Shown piece after piece: positions 25,863 through 40,523 of a DNA stretch of 64,000 bases. This stretch comes from Vespa crabro (taxonomy: Eukaryota > Arthropoda > Insecta > Hymenoptera > Vespidae). Position numbers and translations under genes: made by a program. Position 1 is the stretch's first letter; each line of letters begins with the position of its first letter. A model generated the notes under the pieces. It ran no database searches. It saw nothing but the letters and a program-made list of their open reading frames with translations, and was not told the DNA's origin. The DNA lies in NCBI RefSeq assembly GCF_910589235.1, contig NW_025813624.1, positions 20,821-84,820 of the forward strand, given 5' to 3'.

Positions 25863-26203
25863 ATTGCATTTCATAAGATGAAACATCTATTTTATATTGG
25901 AATCAAAGTTTTTAACATTCTTTCATATCGTATATACGATTTTTCGCTCATATACGCGTATCGTCGAAAAACGAAAACTTGAAATCTCGTTCAATTTCAA
26001 TGATTTTATATTCTATCGATGCAGAATAAAGAATATAACAAGAATATAACGTTTTTACTATGTTTAAATACGCGTTTTCATATGATAATTGTCGAAAAAC
26101 GTAATCGACATACGCGAATTTCGGTATATGCGAAGATAAAATCGTGAAATCTTTAATAATACTTGTGCCACAGTTAGAAAAATGTTACCAATCGATTCAG
26201 AAC

Positions 26204-26544
26204 ATTGCATTTCATAAGATCAAACATCTATTCTATATTGGAATCAAAGTTTTTAACATTCTTTCATATCGTATATACGATTTTTCGCTCATATACGCGT
26301 ATCGTCGAAAAACGAGAACTTGAAATCTCGTTCAATTTCAATGATTTTATATTCTATCGATGCAGAATAAAGAATATAACAAGAATATAACGTTTTTACT
26401 ATGTTTAAATACGCGTTTTCATATGATAATTGTCGAAAAACGTAATCGACATACGCGAATTTCGGTATATGCGAAGATAAAATCGTGAAATCTTTAATAA
26501 TACTTGTGCCACAGTTAGAAAAATGTTTCCAATCGATTCAGAAC
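26204..26544 (+). repeat. Variant monomer with CTATTCTATATT and CGAGAAC, member 1
   Basis: The linked changes CTATTCTATATT, CGAGAACTTG and TGTTTCCAATC (26528) recur at 28931-29271, 2727 bp away (8 monomers less the 1-bp deletion). Intervening markers such as TGTGACC (27209) are not copied, so the second member was partly overwritten. Confidence 0.85.
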
Positions 26545-27208
26545 ATTGCATTTCATAAGATCAAACATCTATTTTATATTGGAATCAAAGTTTTTAACAT
26601 TCTTTCATATCGTATATACGATTTTTCGCTCATATACGCGTATCGTCGAAAAACGAAAACTTGAAATCTCGTTCAATTTCATTGATTTTATATTCTATCG
26701 ATGCAGAATAAAGAATATAACAAGAATATAACGTTTTTACTATGTTTAAATACGCGTTTTCATATGATAATTGTCGAAAAACGTAATCGACATACGCGAA
26801 TTTCGGTATATGCGAAGATAAAATCGTGAAATCTTTAATAATACTTGTGCCACAGTTAGAAAAATGTTACCAATCGATTCAGAACATTGCATTTCATAAG
26901 ATCAAACATCTATTTTATATTGGAATCAAAGTTTTTAACATTCTTTCATATCGTATATACGATTTTTCGCTCATATACGCGTATCGTCGAAAAACGAAAA
27001 CTTGAAATCTCGTTCAATTTCAATGATTTTATATTCTATCGATGCAGAATAAAGAATATAACAAGAATATAACGTTTTTACTATGTTTAAATACGCGTTT
27101 TCATATGATAATTGTCGAAAAACGTAATCGACATACGCGAATTTCGGTATATGCGAAGATAAAATCGTGAAATCTTTAATAATACTTGTGCCACAGTTAG
27201 AAAAATGT

Positions 27209-27687
27209 GACCAATCGATTCAGAACATTGCATTTCATAAGATCAAACATCTATTTTATATTGGAATCAAAGTTTTTAACATTCTTTCATATCGTATATA
27301 CGATTTTTCGCTCATATACGCGTATCGTCGAAAAACGAAAACTTGAAATCTCGTTCAATTTCAATGATTTTATATTCTATCGATGCAGAATAAAGAATAT
27401 AACAAGAATATAACGTTTTTACTATGTTTAAATACGCGTTTTCATATGATAATTGTCGAAAAACGTAATCGACATACGCGAATTTCGGTATATGCGAAGA
27501 TAAAATCGTGAAATCTTTAATAATACTTGTGCCACAGTTAGAAAAATGTTACCAATCGATTCAGAACATTGCATTTCATAAGATCAAACATCTATTTTAT
27601 ATTGGAATCAAAGTTTTTAACATTCTTTCATATCGTATATACGATTTTTCGCTCATATACGCGTATCGTCGAAAAACGAAAACTTGT
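27209..27687 (+). repeat. Long-range paired haplotype, member 1 (TGTGACC + CTTGTAATC)
   Basis: Two rare changes, G at 27209 and T at 27687, occur in adjacent units. The identical pair occurs at 58920 and 59398, exactly 31711 bp away (93 monomers less two net 1-bp deletions). I saw neither change anywhere else. Confidence 0.85.
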
Positions 27688-28249
27688 AATCTCGTTCAAT
27701 TTCAATGATTTTATATTCTATCGATGCAGAATAAAGAATATAACAAGAATATAACGTTTTTACTATGTTTAAATACGCGTTTTCATATGATAATTGTCGA
27801 AAAACGTAATCGACATACGCGAATTTCGGTATATGCGAAGATAAAATCGTGAAATCTTTAATAATACTTGTGCCACAGTTAGAAAAATGTTACCAATCGA
27901 TTCAGAACATTGCATTTCATAAGATCAAACATCTATTTTATATTGGAATCAAAGTTTTTAACATTCTTTCATATCGTATATACGATTTTTCGCTCATATA
28001 CGCGTATCGTCGAAAAACGAAAACTTGAAATCTCGTTCAATTTCAATGATTTTATATTCTATCGATGCAGAATAAAGAATATAACAAGAATATAACGTTT
28101 TTACTATGTTTAAATACGCGTTTTCATATGATAATTGTCGAAAAACGTAATCGACATACGCGAATTTCGGTATATGCGAAGATAAAATCGTGAAATCTTT
28201 AATAATACTTGTGCCACAGTTAGAAAAATGTTACCAATCGATTCAGAAC

Positions 28250-28589
28250 ATTGCATTTCATAAGATCAAACATCTATTTTATATTGGAATCAAAGTTTTT
28301 AACATTCTTTCATATCGTATATACGATTTTTCGCTCATATACGCGTATCGTCGAAAAACGAAAACTTGAAATCTCGTTCAATTTCAATGATTTTATATTC
28401 TATCGATGCAGAATAAAGAATATAACAAGAATATAACGTTTTTGCTATGTTTAAATACGCGTTTTCATATGATAATTGTCGAAAAACGTAATCGACATAC
28501 GCGAATTTCGGTATATGCGAAGATAAAATCGTGAAATCTTTAATAATACTTTGCCACAGTTAGAAAAATGTTACCAATCGATTCAGAAC
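28250..28589 (+). repeat. 340-bp monomer with GTTTTTGCTATG and ACTTTGCC, copy 2 of 3
   Basis: It carries the same linked pair of variants as 24160-24499, including the non-homopolymer G deletion near 28551. It lies 8 monomers (2727 bp) before copy 3, the same offset that links 26204 to 28931. Confidence 0.9.
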
Positions 28590-28930
28590 ATTGCATTTCA
28601 TAAGATCAAACATCTATTTTATATTGGAATCAAAGTTTTTAACATTCTTTCATATCGTATATACGATTTTTCGATCATATACGCGTATCGTCGAAAAACG
28701 AAAACTTGAAATCTCGTTCAATTTCAATGATTTTATATTCTATCGATGCAGAATAAAGAATATAACAAGAATATAACGTTTTTACTATGTTTAAATACGC
28801 GTTTTCATATGATAATTGTCGAAAAACGTAATCGACATACGCGAATTTCGGTATATGCGAAGATAAAATCGTGAAATCTTTAATAATACTTGTGCCACAG
28901 TTAGAAAAATGTTACCAATCGATTCAGAAC

Positions 28931-29271
28931 ATTGCATTTCATAAGATCAAACATCTATTCTATATTGGAATCAAAGTTTTTAACATTCTTTCATATCGTA
29001 TATACGATTTTTCGCTCATATACGCGTATCGTCGAAAAACGAGAACTTGAAATCTCGTTCAATTTCAATGATTTTATATTCTATCGATGCAGAATAAAGA
29101 ATATAACAAGAATATAACGTTTTTACTATGTTTAAATACGCGTTTTCATATGATAATTGTCGAAAAACGTAATCGACATACGCGAATTTCGGTATATGCG
29201 AAGATAAAATCGTGAAATCTTTAATAATACTTGTGCCACAGTTAGAAAAATGTTTCCAATCGATTCAGAAC
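28931..29271 (+). repeat. Variant monomer with CTATTCTATATT and CGAGAAC, member 2
   Basis: It shares all three markers with 26204-26544. Together with the ACTTTGCC pair at the same offset it defines an 8-monomer segmental duplication covering roughly 26.2-28.6 kb and 28.9-31.3 kb. Confidence 0.85.
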
Positions 29272-30976
29272 ATTGCATTTCATAAGATCAAACATCTATT
29301 TTATATTGGAATCAAAGTTTTTAACATTCTTTCATATCGTATATACGATTTTTCGCTCATATACGCGTATCGTCGAAAAACGAAAACTTGAAATCTCGTT
29401 CAATTTCAATGATTTTATATTCTATCGATGCAGAATAAAGAATATAACAAGAATATAACGTTTTTACTATGTTTAAATACGCGTTTTCATATGATAATTG
29501 TCGAAAAACGTAATCGACATACGCGAATTTCGGTATATGCGAAGATAAAATCGTGAAATCTTTAATAATACTTGTGCCACAGTTAGAAAAATGTTACCAA
29601 TCGATTCAGAACATTGCATTTCATAAGATCAAACATCTATTTTATATTGGAATCAAAGTTTTTAACATTCTTTCATATCGTATATACGATTTTTCGCTCA
29701 TATACGCGTATCGTCGAAAAACGAAAACTTGAAATCTCGTTCAATTTCAATGATTTTATATTCTATCGATGCAGAATAAAGAATATAACAAGAATATAAC
29801 GTTTTTACTATGTTTAAATACGCGTTTTCATATGATAATTGTCGAAAAACGTAATCGACATACGCGAATTTCGGTATATGCGAAGATAAAATCGTGAAAT
29901 CTTTAATAATACTTGTGCCACAGTTAGAAAAATGTTACCAATCGATTCAGAACATTGCATTTCATAAGATCAAACATCTATTTTATATTGGAATCAAAGT
30001 TTTTAACATTCTTTCATATCGTATATACGATTTTTCGCTCATATACGCGTATCGTCGAAAAACGAAAACTTGAAATCTCGTTCAATTTCAATGATTTTAT
30101 ATTCTATCGATGCAGAATAAAGAATATAACAAGAATATAACGTTTTTACTATGTTTAAATACGCGTTTTCATATGATAATTGTCGAAAAACGTAATCGAC
30201 ATACGCGAATTTCGGTATATGCGAAGATAAAATCGTGAAATCTTTAATAATACTTGTGCCACAGTTAGAAAAATGTTACCAATCGATTCAGAACATTGCA
30301 TTTCATAAGATCAAACATCTATTTTATATTGGAATCAAAGTTTTTAACATTCTTTCATATCGTATATACGATTTTTCGCTCATATACGCGTATCGTCGAA
30401 AAACGAAAACTTGAAATCTCGTTCAATTTCAATGATTTTATATTCTATCGATGCAGAATAAAGAATATAACAAGAATATAACGTTTTTACTATGTTTAAA
30501 TACGCGTTTTCATATGATAATTGTCGAAAAACGTAATCGACATACGCGAATTTCGGTATATGCGAAGATAAAATCGTGAAATCTTTAATAATACTTGTGC
30601 CACAGTTAGAAAAATGTTACCAATCGATTCAGAACATTGCATTTCATAAGATCAAACATCTATTTTATATTGGAATCAAAGTTTTTAACATTCTTTCATA
30701 TCGTATATACGATTTTTCGCTCATATACGCGTATCGTCGAAAAACGAAAACTTGAAATCTCGTTCAATTTCAATGATTTTATATTCTATCGATGCAGAAT
30801 AAAGAATATAACAAGAATATAACGTTTTTACTATGTTTAAATACGCGTTTTCATATGATAATTGTCGAAAAACGTAATCGACATACGCGAATTTCGGTAT
30901 ATGCGAAGATAAAATCGTGAAATCTTTAATAATACTTGTGCCACAGTTAGAAAAATGTTACCAATCGATTCAGAAC

Positions 30977-31316
30977 ATTGCATTTCATAAGATCAAACAT
31001 CTATTTTATATTGGAATCAAAGTTTTTAACATTCTTTCATATCGTATATACGATTTTTCGCTCATATACGCGTATCGTCGAAAAACGAAAACTTGAAATC
31101 TCGTTCAATTTCAATGATTTTATATTCTATCGATGCAGAATAAAGAATATAACAAGAATATAACGTTTTTGCTATGTTTAAATACGCGTTTTCATATGAT
31201 AATTGTCGAAAAACGTAATCGACATACGCGAATTTCGGTATATGCGAAGATAAAATCGTGAAATCTTTAATAATACTTTGCCACAGTTAGAAAAATGTTA
31301 CCAATCGATTCAGAAC
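30977..31316 (+). repeat. 340-bp monomer with GTTTTTGCTATG and ACTTTGCC, copy 3 of 3
   Basis: It is the third copy of the linked pair, and the last variant unit before the long uniform block that starts at 31317. It therefore marks the left boundary of that block. Confidence 0.9.
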
Positions 31317-34300
31317 ATTGCATTTCATAAGATCAAACATCTATTTTATATTGGAATCAAAGTTTTTAACATTCTTTCATATCGTATATACGATTTTTCG
31401 CTCATATACGCGTATCGTCGAAAAACGAAAACTTGAAATCTCGTTCAATTTCAATGATTTTATATTCTATCGATGCAGAATAAAGAATATAACAAGAATA
31501 TAACGTTTTTACTATGTTTAAATACGCGTTTTCATATGATAATTGTCGAAAAACGTAATCGACATACGCGAATTTCGGTATATGCGAAGATAAAATCGTG
31601 AAATCTTTAATAATACTTGTGCCACAGTTAGAAAAATGTTACCAATCGATTCAGAACATTGCATTTCATAAGATCAAACATCTATTTTATATTGGAATCA
31701 AAGTTTTTAACATTCTTTCATATCGTATATACGATTTTTCGCTCATATACGCGTATCGTCGAAAAACGAAAACTTGAAATCTCGTTCAATTTCAATGATT
31801 TTATATTCTATCGATGCAGAATAAAGAATATAACAAGAATATAACGTTTTTACTATGTTTAAATACGCGTTTTCATATGATAATTGTCGAAAAACGTAAT
31901 CGACATACGCGAATTTCGGTATATGCGAAGATAAAATCGTGAAATCTTTAATAATACTTGTGCCACAGTTAGAAAAATGTTACCAATCGATTCAGAACAT
32001 TGCATTTCATAAGATCAAACATCTATTTTATATTGGAATCAAAGTTTTTAACATTCTTTCATATCGTATATACGATTTTTCGCTCATATACGCGTATCGT
32101 CGAAAAACGAAAACTTGAAATCTCGTTCAATTTCAATGATTTTATATTCTATCGATGCAGAATAAAGAATATAACAAGAATATAACGTTTTTACTATGTT
32201 TAAATACGCGTTTTCATATGATAATTGTCGAAAAACGTAATCGACATACGCGAATTTCGGTATATGCGAAGATAAAATCGTGAAATCTTTAATAATACTT
32301 GTGCCACAGTTAGAAAAATGTTACCAATCGATTCAGAACATTGCATTTCATAAGATCAAACATCTATTTTATATTGGAATCAAAGTTTTTAACATTCTTT
32401 CATATCGTATATACGATTTTTCGCTCATATACGCGTATCGTCGAAAAACGAAAACTTGAAATCTCGTTCAATTTCAATGATTTTATATTCTATCGATGCA
32501 GAATAAAGAATATAACAAGAATATAACGTTTTTACTATGTTTAAATACGCGTTTTCATATGATAATTGTCGAAAAACGTAATCGACATACGCGAATTTCG
32601 GTATATGCGAAGATAAAATCGTGAAATCTTTAATAATACTTGTGCCACAGTTAGAAAAATGTTACCAATCGATTCAGAACATTGCATTTCATAAGATCAA
32701 ACATCTATTTTATATTGGAATCAAAGTTTTTAACATTCTTTCATATCGTATATACGATTTTTCGCTCATATACGCGTATCGTCGAAAAACGAAAACTTGA
32801 AATCTCGTTCAATTTCAATGATTTTATATTCTATCGATGCAGAATAAAGAATATAACAAGAATATAACGTTTTTACTATGTTTAAATACGCGTTTTCATA
32901 TGATAATTGTCGAAAAACGTAATCGACATACGCGAATTTCGGTATATGCGAAGATAAAATCGTGAAATCTTTAATAATACTTGTGCCACAGTTAGAAAAA
33001 TGTTACCAATCGATTCAGAACATTGCATTTCATAAGATCAAACATCTATTTTATATTGGAATCAAAGTTTTTAACATTCTTTCATATCGTATATACGATT
33101 TTTCGCTCATATACGCGTATCGTCGAAAAACGAAAACTTGAAATCTCGTTCAATTTCAATGATTTTATATTCTATCGATGCAGAATAAAGAATATAACAA
33201 GAATATAACGTTTTTACTATGTTTAAATACGCGTTTTCATATGATAATTGTCGAAAAACGTAATCGACATACGCGAATTTCGGTATATGCGAAGATAAAA
33301 TCGTGAAATCTTTAATAATACTTGTGCCACAGTTAGAAAAATGTTACCAATCGATTCAGAACATTGCATTTCATAAGATCAAACATCTATTTTATATTGG
33401 AATCAAAGTTTTTAACATTCTTTCATATCGTATATACGATTTTTCGCTCATATACGCGTATCGTCGAAAAACGAAAACTTGAAATCTCGTTCAATTTCAA
33501 TGATTTTATATTCTATCGATGCAGAATAAAGAATATAACAAGAATATAACGTTTTTACTATGTTTAAATACGCGTTTTCATATGATAATTGTCGAAAAAC
33601 GTAATCGACATACGCGAATTTCGGTATATGCGAAGATAAAATCGTGAAATCTTTAATAATACTTGTGCCACAGTTAGAAAAATGTTACCAATCGATTCAG
33701 AACATTGCATTTCATAAGATCAAACATCTATTTTATATTGGAATCAAAGTTTTTAACATTCTTTCATATCGTATATACGATTTTTCGCTCATATACGCGT
33801 ATCGTCGAAAAACGAAAACTTGAAATCTCGTTCAATTTCAATGATTTTATATTCTATCGATGCAGAATAAAGAATATAACAAGAATATAACGTTTTTACT
33901 ATGTTTAAATACGCGTTTTCATATGATAATTGTCGAAAAACGTAATCGACATACGCGAATTTCGGTATATGCGAAGATAAAATCGTGAAATCTTTAATAA
34001 TACTTGTGCCACAGTTAGAAAAATGTTACCAATCGATTCAGAACATTGCATTTCATAAGATCAAACATCTATTTTATATTGGAATCAAAGTTTTTAACAT
34101 TCTTTCATATCGTATATACGATTTTTCGCTCATATACGCGTATCGTCGAAAAACGAAAACTTGAAATCTCGTTCAATTTCAATGATTTTATATTCTATCG
34201 ATGCAGAATAAAGAATATAACAAGAATATAACGTTTTTACTATGTTTAAATACGCGTTTTCATATGATAATTGTCGAAAAACGTAATCGACATACGCGAA

Positions 34301-37300
34301 TTTCGGTATATGCGAAGATAAAATCGTGAAATCTTTAATAATACTTGTGCCACAGTTAGAAAAATGTTACCAATCGATTCAGAACATTGCATTTCATAAG
34401 ATCAAACATCTATTTTATATTGGAATCAAAGTTTTTAACATTCTTTCATATCGTATATACGATTTTTCGCTCATATACGCGTATCGTCGAAAAACGAAAA
34501 CTTGAAATCTCGTTCAATTTCAATGATTTTATATTCTATCGATGCAGAATAAAGAATATAACAAGAATATAACGTTTTTACTATGTTTAAATACGCGTTT
34601 TCATATGATAATTGTCGAAAAACGTAATCGACATACGCGAATTTCGGTATATGCGAAGATAAAATCGTGAAATCTTTAATAATACTTGTGCCACAGTTAG
34701 AAAAATGTTACCAATCGATTCAGAACATTGCATTTCATAAGATCAAACATCTATTTTATATTGGAATCAAAGTTTTTAACATTCTTTCATATCGTATATA
34801 CGATTTTTCGCTCATATACGCGTATCGTCGAAAAACGAAAACTTGAAATCTCGTTCAATTTCAATGATTTTATATTCTATCGATGCAGAATAAAGAATAT
34901 AACAAGAATATAACGTTTTTACTATGTTTAAATACGCGTTTTCATATGATAATTGTCGAAAAACGTAATCGACATACGCGAATTTCGGTATATGCGAAGA
35001 TAAAATCGTGAAATCTTTAATAATACTTGTGCCACAGTTAGAAAAATGTTACCAATCGATTCAGAACATTGCATTTCATAAGATCAAACATCTATTTTAT
35101 ATTGGAATCAAAGTTTTTAACATTCTTTCATATCGTATATACGATTTTTCGCTCATATACGCGTATCGTCGAAAAACGAAAACTTGAAATCTCGTTCAAT
35201 TTCAATGATTTTATATTCTATCGATGCAGAATAAAGAATATAACAAGAATATAACGTTTTTACTATGTTTAAATACGCGTTTTCATATGATAATTGTCGA
35301 AAAACGTAATCGACATACGCGAATTTCGGTATATGCGAAGATAAAATCGTGAAATCTTTAATAATACTTGTGCCACAGTTAGAAAAATGTTACCAATCGA
35401 TTCAGAACATTGCATTTCATAAGATCAAACATCTATTTTATATTGGAATCAAAGTTTTTAACATTCTTTCATATCGTATATACGATTTTTCGCTCATATA
35501 CGCGTATCGTCGAAAAACGAAAACTTGAAATCTCGTTCAATTTCAATGATTTTATATTCTATCGATGCAGAATAAAGAATATAACAAGAATATAACGTTT
35601 TTACTATGTTTAAATACGCGTTTTCATATGATAATTGTCGAAAAACGTAATCGACATACGCGAATTTCGGTATATGCGAAGATAAAATCGTGAAATCTTT
35701 AATAATACTTGTGCCACAGTTAGAAAAATGTTACCAATCGATTCAGAACATTGCATTTCATAAGATCAAACATCTATTTTATATTGGAATCAAAGTTTTT
35801 AACATTCTTTCATATCGTATATACGATTTTTCGCTCATATACGCGTATCGTCGAAAAACGAAAACTTGAAATCTCGTTCAATTTCAATGATTTTATATTC
35901 TATCGATGCAGAATAAAGAATATAACAAGAATATAACGTTTTTACTATGTTTAAATACGCGTTTTCATATGATAATTGTCGAAAAACGTAATCGACATAC
36001 GCGAATTTCGGTATATGCGAAGATAAAATCGTGAAATCTTTAATAATACTTGTGCCACAGTTAGAAAAATGTTACCAATCGATTCAGAACATTGCATTTC
36101 ATAAGATCAAACATCTATTTTATATTGGAATCAAAGTTTTTAACATTCTTTCATATCGTATATACGATTTTTCGCTCATATACGCGTATCGTCGAAAAAC
36201 GAAAACTTGAAATCTCGTTCAATTTCAATGATTTTATATTCTATCGATGCAGAATAAAGAATATAACAAGAATATAACGTTTTTACTATGTTTAAATACG
36301 CGTTTTCATATGATAATTGTCGAAAAACGTAATCGACATACGCGAATTTCGGTATATGCGAAGATAAAATCGTGAAATCTTTAATAATACTTGTGCCACA
36401 GTTAGAAAAATGTTACCAATCGATTCAGAACATTGCATTTCATAAGATCAAACATCTATTTTATATTGGAATCAAAGTTTTTAACATTCTTTCATATCGT
36501 ATATACGATTTTTCGCTCATATACGCGTATCGTCGAAAAACGAAAACTTGAAATCTCGTTCAATTTCAATGATTTTATATTCTATCGATGCAGAATAAAG
36601 AATATAACAAGAATATAACGTTTTTACTATGTTTAAATACGCGTTTTCATATGATAATTGTCGAAAAACGTAATCGACATACGCGAATTTCGGTATATGC
36701 GAAGATAAAATCGTGAAATCTTTAATAATACTTGTGCCACAGTTAGAAAAATGTTACCAATCGATTCAGAACATTGCATTTCATAAGATCAAACATCTAT
36801 TTTATATTGGAATCAAAGTTTTTAACATTCTTTCATATCGTATATACGATTTTTCGCTCATATACGCGTATCGTCGAAAAACGAAAACTTGAAATCTCGT
36901 TCAATTTCAATGATTTTATATTCTATCGATGCAGAATAAAGAATATAACAAGAATATAACGTTTTTACTATGTTTAAATACGCGTTTTCATATGATAATT
37001 GTCGAAAAACGTAATCGACATACGCGAATTTCGGTATATGCGAAGATAAAATCGTGAAATCTTTAATAATACTTGTGCCACAGTTAGAAAAATGTTACCA
37101 ATCGATTCAGAACATTGCATTTCATAAGATCAAACATCTATTTTATATTGGAATCAAAGTTTTTAACATTCTTTCATATCGTATATACGATTTTTCGCTC
37201 ATATACGCGTATCGTCGAAAAACGAAAACTTGAAATCTCGTTCAATTTCAATGATTTTATATTCTATCGATGCAGAATAAAGAATATAACAAGAATATAA

Positions 37301-40300
37301 CGTTTTTACTATGTTTAAATACGCGTTTTCATATGATAATTGTCGAAAAACGTAATCGACATACGCGAATTTCGGTATATGCGAAGATAAAATCGTGAAA
37401 TCTTTAATAATACTTGTGCCACAGTTAGAAAAATGTTACCAATCGATTCAGAACATTGCATTTCATAAGATCAAACATCTATTTTATATTGGAATCAAAG
37501 TTTTTAACATTCTTTCATATCGTATATACGATTTTTCGCTCATATACGCGTATCGTCGAAAAACGAAAACTTGAAATCTCGTTCAATTTCAATGATTTTA
37601 TATTCTATCGATGCAGAATAAAGAATATAACAAGAATATAACGTTTTTACTATGTTTAAATACGCGTTTTCATATGATAATTGTCGAAAAACGTAATCGA
37701 CATACGCGAATTTCGGTATATGCGAAGATAAAATCGTGAAATCTTTAATAATACTTGTGCCACAGTTAGAAAAATGTTACCAATCGATTCAGAACATTGC
37801 ATTTCATAAGATCAAACATCTATTTTATATTGGAATCAAAGTTTTTAACATTCTTTCATATCGTATATACGATTTTTCGCTCATATACGCGTATCGTCGA
37901 AAAACGAAAACTTGAAATCTCGTTCAATTTCAATGATTTTATATTCTATCGATGCAGAATAAAGAATATAACAAGAATATAACGTTTTTACTATGTTTAA
38001 ATACGCGTTTTCATATGATAATTGTCGAAAAACGTAATCGACATACGCGAATTTCGGTATATGCGAAGATAAAATCGTGAAATCTTTAATAATACTTGTG
38101 CCACAGTTAGAAAAATGTTACCAATCGATTCAGAACATTGCATTTCATAAGATCAAACATCTATTTTATATTGGAATCAAAGTTTTTAACATTCTTTCAT
38201 ATCGTATATACGATTTTTCGCTCATATACGCGTATCGTCGAAAAACGAAAACTTGAAATCTCGTTCAATTTCAATGATTTTATATTCTATCGATGCAGAA
38301 TAAAGAATATAACAAGAATATAACGTTTTTACTATGTTTAAATACGCGTTTTCATATGATAATTGTCGAAAAACGTAATCGACATACGCGAATTTCGGTA
38401 TATGCGAAGATAAAATCGTGAAATCTTTAATAATACTTGTGCCACAGTTAGAAAAATGTTACCAATCGATTCAGAACATTGCATTTCATAAGATCAAACA
38501 TCTATTTTATATTGGAATCAAAGTTTTTAACATTCTTTCATATCGTATATACGATTTTTCGCTCATATACGCGTATCGTCGAAAAACGAAAACTTGAAAT
38601 CTCGTTCAATTTCAATGATTTTATATTCTATCGATGCAGAATAAAGAATATAACAAGAATATAACGTTTTTACTATGTTTAAATACGCGTTTTCATATGA
38701 TAATTGTCGAAAAACGTAATCGACATACGCGAATTTCGGTATATGCGAAGATAAAATCGTGAAATCTTTAATAATACTTGTGCCACAGTTAGAAAAATGT
38801 TACCAATCGATTCAGAACATTGCATTTCATAAGATCAAACATCTATTTTATATTGGAATCAAAGTTTTTAACATTCTTTCATATCGTATATACGATTTTT
38901 CGCTCATATACGCGTATCGTCGAAAAACGAAAACTTGAAATCTCGTTCAATTTCAATGATTTTATATTCTATCGATGCAGAATAAAGAATATAACAAGAA
39001 TATAACGTTTTTACTATGTTTAAATACGCGTTTTCATATGATAATTGTCGAAAAACGTAATCGACATACGCGAATTTCGGTATATGCGAAGATAAAATCG
39101 TGAAATCTTTAATAATACTTGTGCCACAGTTAGAAAAATGTTACCAATCGATTCAGAACATTGCATTTCATAAGATCAAACATCTATTTTATATTGGAAT
39201 CAAAGTTTTTAACATTCTTTCATATCGTATATACGATTTTTCGCTCATATACGCGTATCGTCGAAAAACGAAAACTTGAAATCTCGTTCAATTTCAATGA
39301 TTTTATATTCTATCGATGCAGAATAAAGAATATAACAAGAATATAACGTTTTTACTATGTTTAAATACGCGTTTTCATATGATAATTGTCGAAAAACGTA
39401 ATCGACATACGCGAATTTCGGTATATGCGAAGATAAAATCGTGAAATCTTTAATAATACTTGTGCCACAGTTAGAAAAATGTTACCAATCGATTCAGAAC
39501 ATTGCATTTCATAAGATCAAACATCTATTTTATATTGGAATCAAAGTTTTTAACATTCTTTCATATCGTATATACGATTTTTCGCTCATATACGCGTATC
39601 GTCGAAAAACGAAAACTTGAAATCTCGTTCAATTTCAATGATTTTATATTCTATCGATGCAGAATAAAGAATATAACAAGAATATAACGTTTTTACTATG
39701 TTTAAATACGCGTTTTCATATGATAATTGTCGAAAAACGTAATCGACATACGCGAATTTCGGTATATGCGAAGATAAAATCGTGAAATCTTTAATAATAC
39801 TTGTGCCACAGTTAGAAAAATGTTACCAATCGATTCAGAACATTGCATTTCATAAGATCAAACATCTATTTTATATTGGAATCAAAGTTTTTAACATTCT
39901 TTCATATCGTATATACGATTTTTCGCTCATATACGCGTATCGTCGAAAAACGAAAACTTGAAATCTCGTTCAATTTCAATGATTTTATATTCTATCGATG
40001 CAGAATAAAGAATATAACAAGAATATAACGTTTTTACTATGTTTAAATACGCGTTTTCATATGATAATTGTCGAAAAACGTAATCGACATACGCGAATTT
40101 CGGTATATGCGAAGATAAAATCGTGAAATCTTTAATAATACTTGTGCCACAGTTAGAAAAATGTTACCAATCGATTCAGAACATTGCATTTCATAAGATC
40201 AAACATCTATTTTATATTGGAATCAAAGTTTTTAACATTCTTTCATATCGTATATACGATTTTTCGCTCATATACGCGTATCGTCGAAAAACGAAAACTT

Positions 40301-40523
40301 GAAATCTCGTTCAATTTCAATGATTTTATATTCTATCGATGCAGAATAAAGAATATAACAAGAATATAACGTTTTTACTATGTTTAAATACGCGTTTTCA
40401 TATGATAATTGTCGAAAAACGTAATCGACATACGCGAATTTCGGTATATGCGAAGATAAAATCGTGAAATCTTTAATAATACTTGTGCCACAGTTAGAAA
40501 AATGTTACCAATCGATTCAGAAC
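31317..40523 (+). repeat. Uniform block: 27 consecutive monomers without visible variation
   Basis: From 31317 each 341-bp unit reads as the consensus, with no length change and no substitution that I noticed on reading through, until TCATTTACGCG at 40613. Elsewhere a variant appears every one to three units. The block is either the youngest amplification in the window or a stretch where the assembly collapsed or extended identical copies. Confidence 0.8.
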
